Source of the DNA: Ancylomarina salipaludis
Lineage (GTDB): Bacteria; Bacteroidota; Bacteroidia; Bacteroidales; Marinifilaceae
DNA: 64,000 nucleotides
NCBI RefSeq assembly: GCF_004122035.1
Contig: NZ_SAXA01000013.1
Span: 58,374-122,373 of the forward strand
Direction of reading: 5' to 3'
Shown here piece by piece: positions 53,772 to 62,621 of the stretch. The notes beneath the pieces are model-generated. The model was not told the DNA's origin, did no database searches, and saw nothing but the letters and a program-made list of their open reading frames with translations. Each line of letters begins with the position of its first letter. Positions within the stretch are counted from its first letter, which is position 1. A program made the position numbers and the translations under genes.

Positions 53772-54620
53772 ATGGACGAATTATTATTTGTTGACTCAAC
53801 ATTTGAAAAGGATAATACGTCAAGATATAAACTATCCATCCAGCTCTGTCTGGATGGATTTTCTTTTTCTATCCTTAACTCAAACAATAAATGTTTAGTT
53901 CTGTACCAATCCAAAAGCTTGAATTCAGATACAGACAATACTTCAATTGATCTATTAAAAGATAGCATCCGAAACTGCGACTATCTCAATCTTTCATACA
54001 AGCAGGTTGCTGTCATTTGGCTAACGCAAAAAACCTGTCTGATACCTTCTGATCTCTTCTCCGAAGAGCTGGCCACAGATTGCCTTCAACTCTGTCATCC
54101 TGTATCAAAAGATGAAGTCGTACTTTGGCACGAAATAAGTGAAATGAATGCCCATCTCGCATATGCATTACCTTCGGCCTTACCCGTGTTTATAAAAACA
54201 CATTTTGCAGATGCAGAGATCTCAAATCAAAGCTATCGATTTTATAAAAAGATATTTAAACAAGCCATCGATATCAAACATCCTAAAATTTTTGTACAGG
54301 TTTACGATCATTTTTTCGATGCCTTTATTCCTGATATCGAACAAAAACACTTTGCCAATAGTTTCTCCTTTAAAAATGAAACTGACATGGTCTATTTTAT
54401 TCTAAATATCTATAAACAACAAAAATTAAATACTGAATACAGCCATTTACATCTCTCAGGAAAAATAGATGAATCTGGTCAGGCTTTTCAAACTCTGAAA
54501 CGTTATATCAAGGATATTCATATCGAAAATGTTCCTCATGAAATTCCACAAAAGAAGCATATCTCGAATTCAGAATACAATCAATTTACCAAACTTTTAA
54601 ATACAAGTCAGTGCGAATAA
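53772..54620 (+). CDS. DUF3822 family protein
   Basis: The 282-residue cytoplasmic protein matches the Bacteroidota-specific DUF3822 family, recognised by the opening 'VDSTFEKDNTSRYKLSIQLCLDGFSFSI', the mid-region 'VAVIWLTQKTCLIPSDLF' and by its usual place next to rsmD. The fold is likely an actin/hexokinase-like ATPase half ('HLHLSGKIDESGQAF...LKRY' resembles a nucleotide-binding turn), but that is inference. It overlaps rsmD by 10 nt, so they are translationally coupled. No function has been assigned. Confidence 0.8.
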   Translation: MDELLFVDSTFEKDNTSRYKLSIQLCLDGFSFSILNSNNKCLVLYQSKSLNSDTDNTSIDLLKDSIRNCDYLNLSYKQVAVIWLTQKTCLIPSDLFSEELATDCLQLCHPVSKDEVVLWHEISEMNAHLAYALPSALPVFIKTHFADAEISNQSYRFYKKIFKQAIDIKHPKIFVQVYDHFFDAFIPDIEQKHFANSFSFKNETDMVYFILNIYKQQKLNTEYSHLHLSGKIDESGQAFQTLKRYIKDIHIENVPHEIPQKKHISNSEYNQFTKLLNTSQCE

Positions 54621-55150
54621 TTAGTGGTACCCATAAAGGAAGAAGAATCAATCCTGATAAGAGCTTTAAAGCTCGTCCAACAACCGATTTTGCGAAAGAG
54701 AACCTTTTTAATGTTCTTAACAACACAATCGATTTTGAAGATTTAAACGTACTCGATTTATTTGGCGGTACAGGAAGCATTAGTTACGAATTTGCATCCA
54801 GAGGTGCCGAGCTGGTTGTTTGTGTTGAATTAAACTTCAAGCACTGTGCTTTTATTAAGAAAACCATCAACGAATTGGGATTTGAACAAATTCATGCCCT
54901 ACGAGCTGATATTTTTAAATATTTAAAAGGCTGCAACAAAAAATTCGATCTGATTTTTGCCGATCCACCATTCAACTTGGATACAATTGATACAATTCCC
55001 GATGCCGTTCTTAAACAAAACATTCTAAATGAGGATGGTATTCTTATTGTTGAGCATTCCTCAAGAAACGATTTTTCGCAACACCCTTCTTTTTATGATA
55101 TGAGAAGCTATGGTAGCGTAAATTTCAGTTTCTTTAAGTTAAAAGATTAA
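54611..55150 (+). CDS. rsmD: 16S rRNA (guanine966-N2)-methyltransferase RsmD
   Basis: RsmD methylates G966 of 16S rRNA in the assembled small subunit. The 179-residue enzyme shows the family opening 'MRIISGTHKGRRI', 'ARPTTDFAKENLFNVL', SAM motif I 'VLDLFGGTGSISYEFASRG' and catalytic motif IV 'DLIFADPPFNLD'. The start is a GTG at 54611 within the end of the DUF3822 gene; no ATG fits the family start. This non-ATG start in a coupled 10-nt overlap is well supported by the conserved N-terminus. Confidence 0.93.
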   Translation: MRIISGTHKGRRINPDKSFKARPTTDFAKENLFNVLNNTIDFEDLNVLDLFGGTGSISYEFASRGAELVVCVELNFKHCAFIKKTINELGFEQIHALRADIFKYLKGCNKKFDLIFADPPFNLDTIDTIPDAVLKQNILNEDGILIVEHSSRNDFSQHPSFYDMRSYGSVNFSFFKLKD

Positions 55151-55250
55151 TTGAAAAAAAAACGTATTTTTCGAGTGTTCGTAACATCCTCAAAACGGCA
55201 TGCTTAGTAGCTTTCTTTAATTTTTTATTAGAAAAAAAGCAGATGCTCTA

Positions 55251-55280
55251 TTGCAAGTAAAAAAACTTGCATTATCTTTG
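55251..55280 (+). promoter_or_regulatory. Consensus promoter of the tRNA-Asp array
   Basis: TTG at 55251-55253, a 19-nt spacer and TAtcTTTG at 55273-55280 match the Bacteroidota primary-sigma promoter closely, 65 nt before the first tRNA. Confidence 0.85.
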
Positions 55281-55345
55281 CATCGCAATCAGGGAAAGGT
55301 CAGGCTAACGAGCCGGCTGATAAAAATAATTTCTGTAGCAATTTT

Positions 55346-55422
55346 GGTTTGGTAGTTCAGTTGGTTAGAATACATGCCTGTCACGCATGGGGTCGCGAGT
55401 TCGAGTCTCGTCCAGACCGCCA
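55346..55422 (+). tRNA. tRNA-Asp (GTC), copy 1
   Basis: Cloverleaf with anticodon loop ctGTCac between catgc/gcatg stems, T-loop ttcgagt, acceptor ggtttgg/ccagacc with one G-U pair, and an encoded CCA end. Confidence 0.96.
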
Positions 55423-55472
55423 AAATAGAGTTTTTGATTTTTTACTCTTTAAACAAATGAATCACACATTTT

Positions 55473-55549
55473 GGTCTGGTAGTTCAGTTGGTTAGAATAC
55501 ATGCCTGTCACGCATGGGGTCGCGAGTTCGAGTCTCGTCCAGACCGCCA
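55473..55549 (+). tRNA. tRNA-Asp (GTC), copy 2
   Basis: Same as copy 1 except the acceptor reads ggtctgg, giving a fully Watson-Crick stem with ccagacc. CCA is encoded. A 50-nt spacer separates it from copy 1. Confidence 0.96.
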
Positions 55550-55598
55550 AAATAGAGTTTTGATTTTTTACTCTTTAAACAAATAAATCGCACATTTT

Positions 55599-55675
55599 GG
55601 TTTGGTAGTTCAGTTGGTTAGAATACATGCCTGTCACGCATGGGGTCGCGAGTTCGAGTCTCGTCCAGACCGCCA
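55599..55675 (+). tRNA. tRNA-Asp (GTC), copy 3
   Basis: Identical to copy 1, with the ggtttgg acceptor and encoded CCA; preceded by a 49-nt spacer nearly identical to the other spacers. Confidence 0.96.
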
Positions 55676-55724
55676 AAATAGAGTTTTGATTTTTTACTCT
55701 TTAAACAAATAAATCGCACATTTT

Positions 55725-55801
55725 GGTTTGGTAGTTCAGTTGGTTAGAATACATGCCTGTCACGCATGGGGTCGCGAGTTCGAGTCTCGTCCAGACCGCC
55801 A
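55725..55801 (+). tRNA. tRNA-Asp (GTC), copy 4
   Basis: Identical to copies 1 and 3. The last unit of the array; a terminator starts 7 nt downstream. Confidence 0.96.
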
Positions 55802-55808
55802 AAATATT

Positions 55809-55842
55809 AGCCTTCGATTCATTTGAGTCGGAGGCTTTTTTT
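55809..55842 (+). terminator. Terminator of the tRNA-Asp array
   Basis: agccttcgattc and gagtcggaggct form a 12-bp stem (two G-U pairs) with a 4-nt loop followed by a T-run. Confidence 0.88.
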
Positions 55843-56581
55843 ATTCCCACCCCCTTCGTCTCCGTCACACGAGACTTCATTGGATCATTGGATCATAGGT
55901 AAAAGTTGGGTCAAAGTGATTAAATATATTTTAGGATTATCTTTTAAATTTTTCGCTCAAGCCGCTAGGCTTCTACTTTTACTCATATAATAATATCACA
56001 TTAAGGAATTCATGATTTTCAATTCTCCTTAGATGAGAAAAGTAGACAAAAGAATCAAGTCAGCCTGATCCTTGTTATCTCTAAGTGGAAAAAAAATTAG
56101 CACGCCTCACGGCAGGCTGACAAGGCCCGCCCAAAACATTTTCATAAAAAATGATTGAAATTGTGAGCCGTTTTTTTCTGGCCTTGGCAACGCAAGTGGG
56201 GACCCATAGGTGAAAAAGGCGTTAAAAACAGAATGCTGTTTGAGTGAGGTACGAACGAGTTCAGTCTGTTTAGACTTTGAACCGTGATGGGTCACTGAGT
56301 GCCAAAGCCATTGATTTTTGTTACTTTTCATCAAGGAAAAGTAAATAAAGAGAAAAAGTGGTTCGTATCACGGATCTAAGATTTTTCCTGTTTGTGCTCC
56401 CCAAAAATTAATGCTTGAAATTAGGAAGCCCTACTTTTACCAGTGACCCGGAATAAAAAAAGTACAGACATGCTATAATTTAATTATAGTAACTCGAATA
56501 TTTTCAGATCCAATAGTCTTTTATTGAGATTTTTTTCCCATTTTTAATAGGAAATAATTAAATACTAAGACCTTAAACACG
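55843..56581. other. 739-bp intergenic region downstream of the tRNA array
   Basis: No convincing gene is present. A 75-codon minus-strand frame at 56107-56334 has no family look. Direct and inverted scraps are visible, such as cagcctg/caggctg around 56066-56120. The composition (mixed GC-rich patches such as acggcaggctgac and ccgcccaaaac) differs from neighbouring gaps and resembles degenerate repeated intergenic DNA. The promoter for the gene at 56582 should lie in the AT-rich last 120 bp. Confidence 0.45.
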
Positions 56582-57802
56582 ATGAAAGATTTTAAATCAG
56601 CAGATCGTATACAGGATTTGCAATTCTTTGGCGAGTTTGGTGGCGTTAACCCTTCAATAACCGACTCATCAACCTTCACCTTTCTGCAAGCCCAAACCAT
56701 GTCCGATGTATTTGAAGGGAAAAAAGAAGGGTGTTACCTATACGCCCGACATTGGAATCCCAGCAATCATTACCTTTCGAAAGCCCTTGCACAAATGGAA
56801 GATACCGAAAGTGCTTTGGTTACCTCTTCGGGTATGGCGGCCATCAGTTCCACAATCATGCAAATATGCCAGGCTGGTGACGAAATTGTTTCAAGCAGAA
56901 CCATCTATGGAGGCAGCTACGCCCTGTTGAAAAACTTCCTACCTAAATTCGGCATCACAACAAAATTTGTGAATACCACCAAACCTGAGGAAGTGGCCAA
57001 TGCCGTCAGTAAGCGCACCAAGCTGATCTATTGCGAAACCATGAGCAACCCGATGCTGGAGATCACCGACATTCGGGAAATGTCAAAAATAGCCAAAGCC
57101 AACAACTGCCTGCTGGTGGTTGACAATACCTTTTCCCCCCTAATTTTTACGCCAGCCCATCTGGGAGCTGATATTGTGGTTCACAGCCTGACCAAATTCA
57201 TTAATGGGATGAGCGATTGTGTAGCTGGCGCAGTCTGTGCAAGCCACGAGTTTATCAATTCGCTCTACGAAGTTAGCTCGGGAGCTGCAATGCTACTTGG
57301 TCCCGTTTTGGATGCGCATCGATCGGCCAGCATTCTCAAAAACATGAGGACACTGCCAATTAGAATGCAACAACATGCCCGCAATGCTTTAAGCCTGTCT
57401 GAAAAGCTGACAGCAGATGGTTACAGGATTATCTACCCGGGATTGGCTAATCATCCTCAGCACGCTCTGATAAAAGAAATATCGCATTCTAAATACGGTT
57501 CAGGCGGACTATTGGTGATCGATTTGAAAGAAAAAGAAAAGGCCGACCGATTTATGGAAAGCATGCAGGAAGCCAATGTTGGCTATCTGGCCGTTAGTCT
57601 GGGGGCATATAAAACCCTGTTTAGTGCTCCCGGTCACAGCACCTCCTCTGAAATTCCTGAAGAGGAAAGAACCATGATGGGACTTACCCATGGCCTGGTT
57701 CGTCTATCAATTGGTTTGGACGATAATATCGACAGAACCTATCAAAAAATGAAACACTGTCTTGAAAGCGTTCTCGCCAAAAACGAAACAAACGAACTCT
57801 AA
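56582..57802 (+). CDS. Trans-sulfuration family PLP enzyme (cystathionine/methionine gamma-lyase type)
   Basis: The 406-residue enzyme is a Cys/Met-metabolism PLP enzyme. The PLP lysine is K205 in 'VVHSLTKFINGMSDC', with 'YARHWNPS', 'TSSGMAAISSTI', 'CETMSNPMLEITDI' and 'VDNTFSPLIFTP' as family motifs. Members make or break cystathionine, or split methionine to methanethiol, 2-oxobutyrate and ammonia. In place of the cysteine typical of classical methionine gamma-lyases the region reads 'TIYGGSYALLKNF', so the exact activity is open. The gene starts 40 nt before a DUF1338 dioxygenase gene with no terminator between, suggesting a shared amino-acid catabolic role. Confidence 0.88.
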   Translation: MKDFKSADRIQDLQFFGEFGGVNPSITDSSTFTFLQAQTMSDVFEGKKEGCYLYARHWNPSNHYLSKALAQMEDTESALVTSSGMAAISSTIMQICQAGDEIVSSRTIYGGSYALLKNFLPKFGITTKFVNTTKPEEVANAVSKRTKLIYCETMSNPMLEITDIREMSKIAKANNCLLVVDNTFSPLIFTPAHLGADIVVHSLTKFINGMSDCVAGAVCASHEFINSLYEVSSGAAMLLGPVLDAHRSASILKNMRTLPIRMQQHARNALSLSEKLTADGYRIIYPGLANHPQHALIKEISHSKYGSGGLLVIDLKEKEKADRFMESMQEANVGYLAVSLGAYKTLFSAPGHSTSSEIPEEERTMMGLTHGLVRLSIGLDDNIDRTYQKMKHCLESVLAKNETNEL

Positions 57803-57841
57803 AATGATTCTCTAATAACTAACCAAAATAATTCACACACC

Positions 57842-58645
57842 ATGCAATTAGACGTATTCAATACCCTTTGGAGGAATTACACCTTACAAAATCCTTCGGC
57901 ACAAGCCGTACACGATTTGTTTACTCAGGAAGGTGAACAGGTTATAAACGATCATATTGCCTTTCGAACTTTCGATGATCCCAGAATGAACATTGCTGTG
58001 CTTTCTAAAAAATTCATCAAGCTTGGCTATGAGCCAAAAGGAAACTATCATTTCGAAGACAAGCATCTTAATGCCATTCACCTGGAACATCCGACCATTG
58101 AAAATGCCCCCCGTGTTTTCATTTCAGAACTCATTCTCTCGGAATTTTCAGAGGAATTTCAAAAAACTGTAAAACGTAGACTCAATTCGGTGGGCAATGC
58201 TTATTATGCCGATCCCGATCTGATTTTCAAAGGCTCTGTTTGGGGCAAACCCTCCTATGCCGATTACCAATTTCTTCGGAAAGAATCGGAATATACTGCC
58301 TGGCTCTATATTCACGGCTTTAGAGCCAATCATTTTACAGTGAGCATCAATGCACTGAAAAAATACAACAGCATCGAAAAGGTCAATCAATTTATAAAAG
58401 ACAAGGGCTACGAGATGAATACCACAGGAGGTGAAATTAAAGGAACGCCCGAAAAGTTTCTGCAACAATCCTCAACTCTGGCTGAAATGATTGAAATGGA
58501 ATTTGAAGAAGGCAGCTATGAAGTTCCTGCCTGCTTTTACGAATTTGCAATTCGCTATCCGGACGAAAGCGGCCAACTGTTTTCCGGTTTTATAGCCGCC
58601 AATGCCAATAAGATATTCGACAGTACAAATTTCAGAACCGTATAA
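57842..58645 (+). CDS. DUF1338 family Fe(II) dioxygenase (2-oxoadipate dioxygenase/decarboxylase-like)
   Basis: The 267-residue protein matches the DUF1338 family, which includes HglS/YdcJ, the enzyme converting 2-oxoadipate to D-2-hydroxyglutarate in lysine breakdown. Visible features are 'INDHIAFRTFDDPRMNIAVL' (metal-binding histidine), the central 'GFRANHFTVSINAL' (second histidine) and the C-terminal 'PACFYEFAIRYPDESGQLF' (glutamate ligand). It is shorter than HglS (about 460 residues), as are most Bacteroidota members, so the substrate may differ. It lies directly downstream of the trans-sulfuration enzyme gene and ends at a strong terminator. Confidence 0.83.
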   Translation: MQLDVFNTLWRNYTLQNPSAQAVHDLFTQEGEQVINDHIAFRTFDDPRMNIAVLSKKFIKLGYEPKGNYHFEDKHLNAIHLEHPTIENAPRVFISELILSEFSEEFQKTVKRRLNSVGNAYYADPDLIFKGSVWGKPSYADYQFLRKESEYTAWLYIHGFRANHFTVSINALKKYNSIEKVNQFIKDKGYEMNTTGGEIKGTPEKFLQQSSTLAEMIEMEFEEGSYEVPACFYEFAIRYPDESGQLFSGFIAANANKIFDSTNFRTV

Positions 58646-58666
58646 ACAACTAAACCATCACGAAAG

Positions 58667-58705
58667 GAAGCAAAGCCGGTCAATCAGCTTTGCTTCTTTT
58701 TTTTT
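58667..58705 (+). terminator. Strong terminator after the DUF1338 gene
   Basis: gaagcaaagc and gctttgcttc form a perfect 10-bp stem with a 10-nt loop, followed by nine T. Confidence 0.92.
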
Positions 58706-58724
58706 GAACGAATATTGAGCTTTC

Positions 58725-58758
58725 TTGGTCTTAAAAAAAAATCCCCCTGCTATATTTG
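58725..58758 (+). promoter_or_regulatory. Probable promoter of the M1 aminopeptidase
   Basis: TTG at 58725-58727, a 23-nt spacer (slightly long) and TAtaTTTG at 58751-58758, 26 nt before the GTG start. It overlaps the longer frame's TTG start and so excludes it. Confidence 0.6.
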
Positions 58759-58784
58759 TAAGGAAAACCTCAAAACACAACATC

Positions 58785-61340
58785 GTGAAACTATTACAAA
58801 TCCTACTTGTGGCACTGGGCCTTTCGTTAGCCGCGTGTTCCACATCCCGACAAGCTCTTCCTATTGAGCCCGGCGTAGCCAAAAGCCTGGCCGATTACCG
58901 AGCAGAGAATATCTCCAATTTGGAATACCAACTCCAATTCGATATCCCTAAAGGAAAAGAGGAAGCCATTCCGGGACAAAACAGAATGACTTTCGATTTA
59001 AAATCGGCAGAACAAGACCTGCAAATCGATTTTCGTGAAGACGGGAGCATGATTAAATTCGTAAAATGTAATGGAAAGCTATCGGCCTACCGATTCGAAT
59101 CAGAACATATCATTATTCCCAAAGCAGAGCTGAAAACAGGCCTGAATGAAATCAAGATTGAATTCATCACAGGGAATACCTCATTGAATCGCAACGACGA
59201 ATTCCTCTATACCCTTTTTGTTCCCGACCGGGCACGAACCGCCTTTCCTTGTTTCGACCAGCCCAATTTAAAGGCCGAATTTCAACTAAACCTGATGGTG
59301 CCTTCGGACTGGAAAGCCATGGCTAACGGAAAATTGCAGTCGAAAACAGACAAGGCTGATAAAAGCTTCTACCAATTTGCCAAAACCAAGGCCTTACCCA
59401 CCTATTTATTTTCATTTGTTGCCGGTGAGTTCGAAACCATCACGCGAGACTACAAAGGACATAAACACACCCTATATCACCGCGAAACCGATCCGGAGAA
59501 GTTAGCTCAAAACACCGATGAAATCTTTCGTTTGTTGTTCGAATCGCTGGATTGGCTCGAAAGCTATACCGATATGCCCTACCCCTTTGCCAAATACGAT
59601 CTGGTTGTCATCCCATCCTTCCAGTACGGGGGCATGGAACACACCGGGGCCACGCTATATAATGCCTCGAAACTATTCCTCGACAAAAACCCAAGTCAGA
59701 ACAGTATTCTCTACCGTGCCAATTTAATTGCCCACGAAACGGCACACATGTGGTTTGGCGATTTGGTCACCATGAAATGGTTCGATCAGGTTTGGCTGAA
59801 AGAAGTTTTTGCCAACTTCCTGGCCGATAAAATCACCAATCCCAGCTTCCCGGATATGAACCACAAACTGAAGTTTCAGATGGCTCATTTCCCAAGTTCG
59901 TATGGTGTGGACCGAAGTTCTGGAGCCAATCCGATTAATCAGGTTTTGCCCAACTTGAAAGATGCAGGAAGCGTGTACGGAGCCATCATTTACCACAAAT
60001 CGCCTATTGTGATGAATATGCTGGAGAATATCACGGGTGAAGAAGCCCTGAAAAAAGGCTTGCAAAGCTATATCAAAAACTACGCTTATGGCAATGCCAG
60101 CTGGGAAGATCTGATCTCTATTTTGGATGAAAGCACAGCAAGCGATCTGAAAAACTGGAGCAAAGTTTGGGTTGATCAGGCAGGACGAGCTCACATTTCA
60201 TGCGAATTGATCAGCGAAAAAGGAAAAATCAAGCAATTGAATCTGACTCAGAAAGACGTCAACGGAGCCGATGGCAAGTGGACTCAGGATTTAAACGTGG
60301 TTTTAGGTTACCAGGGCGAAAATCAGATTATAGAGATCAAAATGGATGGGCCAAACATTGCCCTTGATGCTGCAACAGGTCTGGATGTTCCCGACTACAT
60401 CATTCCCAACGGCAAAGGCAATGCCTACGGCTTTTTCGAATTGGACGAGCAATCGAAAAGCTATTTGCTTGCAAACATCGGCCAGATAAAAGATGATTTG
60501 GTGCGAGGCATTGCCTGGATCAATCTGTACGAGAACCTGCGTGAAGGACAAATTAGCGGTCGTGATTTTATTCTAAGTATCGAAAAACACTTACCTGCAG
60601 AACAAAACAAACTCATCCTCGAGCGCATGCTTGCCTACCTAAAATCGGCCTACTGGTTGGATTTAACCAAGGACGAGAGACACGAATTGGGCAAAAAGCT
60701 GGAAGAAAGCCTGTGGCTGCGTTTGAGTACCGATAAGGATATGAGCAGAAAATCGAGCCTGTATGCTGCCCTGGCCAATATTGCCGAAACGACTGATCGT
60801 TTGGAGCAACTCTACAGGGTTTGGAAGGACGAAACGCCCATTGGAGGCTTCAGCCTTTCTGAAACCAAAGCAACAGCCCTGGCTTGCAACTTAGCCATTA
60901 AAATGCCCGAAAAGGCTGAAGAGCTTGTTCAGACACAAATCGATCGAATCCAAAATCCCGATCACAAGAAGCGTCTGCTCTTTGTTGCCCCTGCCCTCTC
61001 AGCTGATCCGCAAGTCAGAGAAGCTTTCTTCAACAGCCTTAAACAAGCTGAAAACCGCGAAATTGAGCGATGGGTGCTCGATGCCTTAAGCTATCTGAAT
61101 CATCCTATCCGCGAGCAGGAAGCTCTGGCGCATTTACCTCAGGAACTCGAACTATTGAAGGAAATTCAAATCACAGGCGATATTTTCTTCCCGGCCGGTT
61201 GGTTAAGTGCCAGCTACAGTGGCCTGCAATCCAAAGAAGCGGGCGATATCACCCGCCAGTTTCTGGAAGAACGTCCTGACTATCCTGAGAATTTAAAATT
61301 GAAGATCCTTCAGGCAGCCGATCAGGTTTTGAAAAAATAA
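58785..61340 (+). CDS. M1-family aminopeptidase lipoprotein
   Basis: With a GTG start at 58785 the protein (851 residues) begins with a lipoprotein signal ('VKLLQILLVALGLSLAACS', C18). An M1 aminopeptidase fold follows. The exopeptidase motif reads 'YGGMEHTGAT', where most M1 enzymes have GAMEN. The zinc site is 'HETAHMWFGDLVTMKWFDQVWLKEVFANF' (H317, H321, E340), and a helical C-terminal ERAP1-like domain runs to the end. It removes N-terminal residues from peptides at the cell envelope. The frame extends back to a TTG at 58725, which lies in the promoter. A non-ATG start here is supported by the complete lipoprotein signal. Confidence 0.92.
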   Translation: MKLLQILLVALGLSLAACSTSRQALPIEPGVAKSLADYRAENISNLEYQLQFDIPKGKEEAIPGQNRMTFDLKSAEQDLQIDFREDGSMIKFVKCNGKLSAYRFESEHIIIPKAELKTGLNEIKIEFITGNTSLNRNDEFLYTLFVPDRARTAFPCFDQPNLKAEFQLNLMVPSDWKAMANGKLQSKTDKADKSFYQFAKTKALPTYLFSFVAGEFETITRDYKGHKHTLYHRETDPEKLAQNTDEIFRLLFESLDWLESYTDMPYPFAKYDLVVIPSFQYGGMEHTGATLYNASKLFLDKNPSQNSILYRANLIAHETAHMWFGDLVTMKWFDQVWLKEVFANFLADKITNPSFPDMNHKLKFQMAHFPSSYGVDRSSGANPINQVLPNLKDAGSVYGAIIYHKSPIVMNMLENITGEEALKKGLQSYIKNYAYGNASWEDLISILDESTASDLKNWSKVWVDQAGRAHISCELISEKGKIKQLNLTQKDVNGADGKWTQDLNVVLGYQGENQIIEIKMDGPNIALDAATGLDVPDYIIPNGKGNAYGFFELDEQSKSYLLANIGQIKDDLVRGIAWINLYENLREGQISGRDFILSIEKHLPAEQNKLILERMLAYLKSAYWLDLTKDERHELGKKLEESLWLRLSTDKDMSRKSSLYAALANIAETTDRLEQLYRVWKDETPIGGFSLSETKATALACNLAIKMPEKAEELVQTQIDRIQNPDHKKRLLFVAPALSADPQVREAFFNSLKQAENREIERWVLDALSYLNHPIREQEALAHLPQELELLKEIQITGDIFFPAGWLSASYSGLQSKEAGDITRQFLEERPDYPENLKLKILQAADQVLKK

Positions 61341-61394
61341 ACTAAAGCCGCCGAAATTTTCATCTCCGAAAATTGATCTGACAGGCATTCAAAT

Positions 61395-61435
61395 AAAAAG
61401 AGGGTGAATCATTCATTTGAGACACCCTCTTTTTG
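61395..61435. terminator. Bidirectional terminator between the M1 gene and the gene at 61465
   Basis: aaaaagagggtg and caccctcttttt form a 12-bp stem with T-runs on both strands between converging genes. Confidence 0.9.
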
Positions 61436-61464
61436 GTAACTGTTTAATCATCGTATTGCAAAAT

Positions 61465-61878
61465 CTATGCATTTACACTTTCAGCTTCTTTAACCGCTTG
61501 TGTTAATTTAGCTTCAAATTTCTGATTGTCGTAACGCACTCCTCTTAATGTTTTATCTACAATTGTACTGCTAAGGAACGATTTCTTGGCTGTTGCTTTC
61601 AGGTGGAAAGACAATTCGGTAGGGGTACAATTCCATTTAGACACTTCGATCTCAATTTTGACACCACTGACCTTTTTTGTAATCTTTTCGTTTCCCTTTA
61701 AAATAATTGAAACCGTTCCCGATCCCAAATTGGTATTCGCTTTTACTGTTGTGGGAAATTCAGTTGTCCCTTTATCATGCACATCAATAATGATGTTACC
61801 CTTTGCAACGCCACCAAAACACGAAAAATGAATATCATCACTGATAATAATTGGTAAACCATTTTTTAAATTTTCCAT
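61465..61878 (-). CDS. Hypothetical protein, 137 residues
   Basis: I do not recognise a family. The protein has no signal peptide or membrane helix, is predicted beta-rich in its first half ('GNIIIDVHDKGTTEFPTTVKANTNLGSGTVSIILKG') and has a lysine-rich second half ending in a short helix ('KFEAKLTQAVKEAESVNA'). Three cysteine-containing spots ('HFSCFGG', 'SKWNCTP') are not obvious metal sites. It is the last of three minus-strand genes of similar style. A terminator separates it from the DUF1842-like gene, and the same ~35-bp element sits 22 nt before its start codon as before that gene, suggesting common control. Confidence 0.65.
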   Translation of the reverse strand: MENLKNGLPIIISDDIHFSCFGGVAKGNIIIDVHDKGTTEFPTTVKANTNLGSGTVSIILKGNEKITKKVSGVKIEIEVSKWNCTPTELSFHLKATAKKSFLSSTIVDKTLRGVRYDNQKFEAKLTQAVKEAESVNA

Positions 61879-61900
61879 TGTTTGATTATAAAAATGTTTA

Positions 61901-61936
61901 TCCTACTCTGTTATAAAGGCTTTTCGGATACCGCCT
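61901..61936 (-). repeat. Upstream element copy A (before the gene at 61465-61878)
   Basis: Minus strand ggcggtatccgaaaagcctt, followed by ta-rich sequence and agagtagga, 22 nt before the ATG. Nearly identical to the element at 62568-62602 at the same distance from the next gene's start. Confidence 0.8.
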
Positions 61937-62027
61937 GCAAGTCGTAATTAAATCATTGAAGCTTCTGTAAGGGATGTCGTAAACTTTAATGAAGAATAAT
62001 GTCTCTGCCTCTGTCACGCCAAAACAA

Positions 62028-62060
62028 TAAAACGGGCAGGCAAACGCTACCCGTTTTATT
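62028..62060 (-). terminator. Terminator after the DUF1842-like gene
   Basis: On the minus strand aaaacgggtagc and cctgcccgtttt pair around a short loop, followed by a T-containing tract, 17 nt after the stop. Confidence 0.75.
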
Positions 62061-62076
62061 TACTAATCTTCTAAGA

Positions 62077-62544
62077 TTAAGCCACAGGCTCTTTTTCGTT
62101 GTTCTTAACAGTTGCTGCTAATTTCTCAACATTATGGATATCAGCATTGGTTACAATCTCAACCTGAGCATTGTTCACTTCGTGCCATTCATTATTCACA
62201 CAATATTTATAATTCGCAACACCTTTTTGCCAATTCTCATCCATTACAATACGTAATGTTAAGTTCTTATAAACCTGAGGCACATCGCGAATCAAAGGTT
62301 GGAAAGGAGAAACGCCATCAGCAACAACAAGAATACTGCACGACTGCATGGTACACATATAACTGTAGTCGCCGTGAACTTCTGATATGATATTCAAAGG
62401 CGGATTAATCGCTTGTGTAATACGCGCCATACCTGTAATCCTTTTTTCTACAGTATTGACTGTCACATTCAATTGCATTTCAACGCCACCGGCTAAATGA
62501 TTGCTAATTCTGTAATGAGCATTAAATAAACCTACATTTTTCAT
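62077..62544 (-). CDS. DUF1842-like protein
   Basis: The 155-residue protein resembles the DUF1842 family, judged from 'GLFNAHYRISNHLAGG', the 'LNVTVNTVEKRITGMARITQAINPPL' stretch, 'EVHGDYSYMCTM' and the later 'NLTLRIVMDENWQKGVANYKY'. The match is from memory of the family pattern. It is a small soluble beta-rich protein with no signal peptide or catalytic motif. DUF1842 has no known function. It is the middle gene of the three-gene minus-strand group and carries the shared upstream element 23 nt before its ATG. Confidence 0.6.
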   Translation of the reverse strand: MKNVGLFNAHYRISNHLAGGVEMQLNVTVNTVEKRITGMARITQAINPPLNIISEVHGDYSYMCTMQSCSILVVADGVSPFQPLIRDVPQVYKNLTLRIVMDENWQKGVANYKYCVNNEWHEVNNAQVEIVTNADIHNVEKLAATVKNNEKEPVA

Positions 62545-62567
62545 TTTGTTGGTAATTTAAAATACAT

Positions 62568-62602
62568 TCCTACTCTCTTAAAGGCTTTTCGGATACCACC
62601 TC
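62568..62602 (-). repeat. Upstream element copy B (before the DUF1842-like gene)
   Basis: Minus strand ggtggtatccgaaaagcctt, then taagagagtagga. It shares about 30 of 35 positions with copy A and lies at the same distance from the start codon. Confidence 0.8.
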
Positions 62603-62621
62603 AAATCATTTTTTCAAATAG

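Noticed and set aside
56107..56334. 75-codon minus-strand reading frame after the tRNA array
   Set aside because: No domain, signal or conserved look; it lies in a patch of probable repeated non-coding DNA, and its composition is not like the real genes here.
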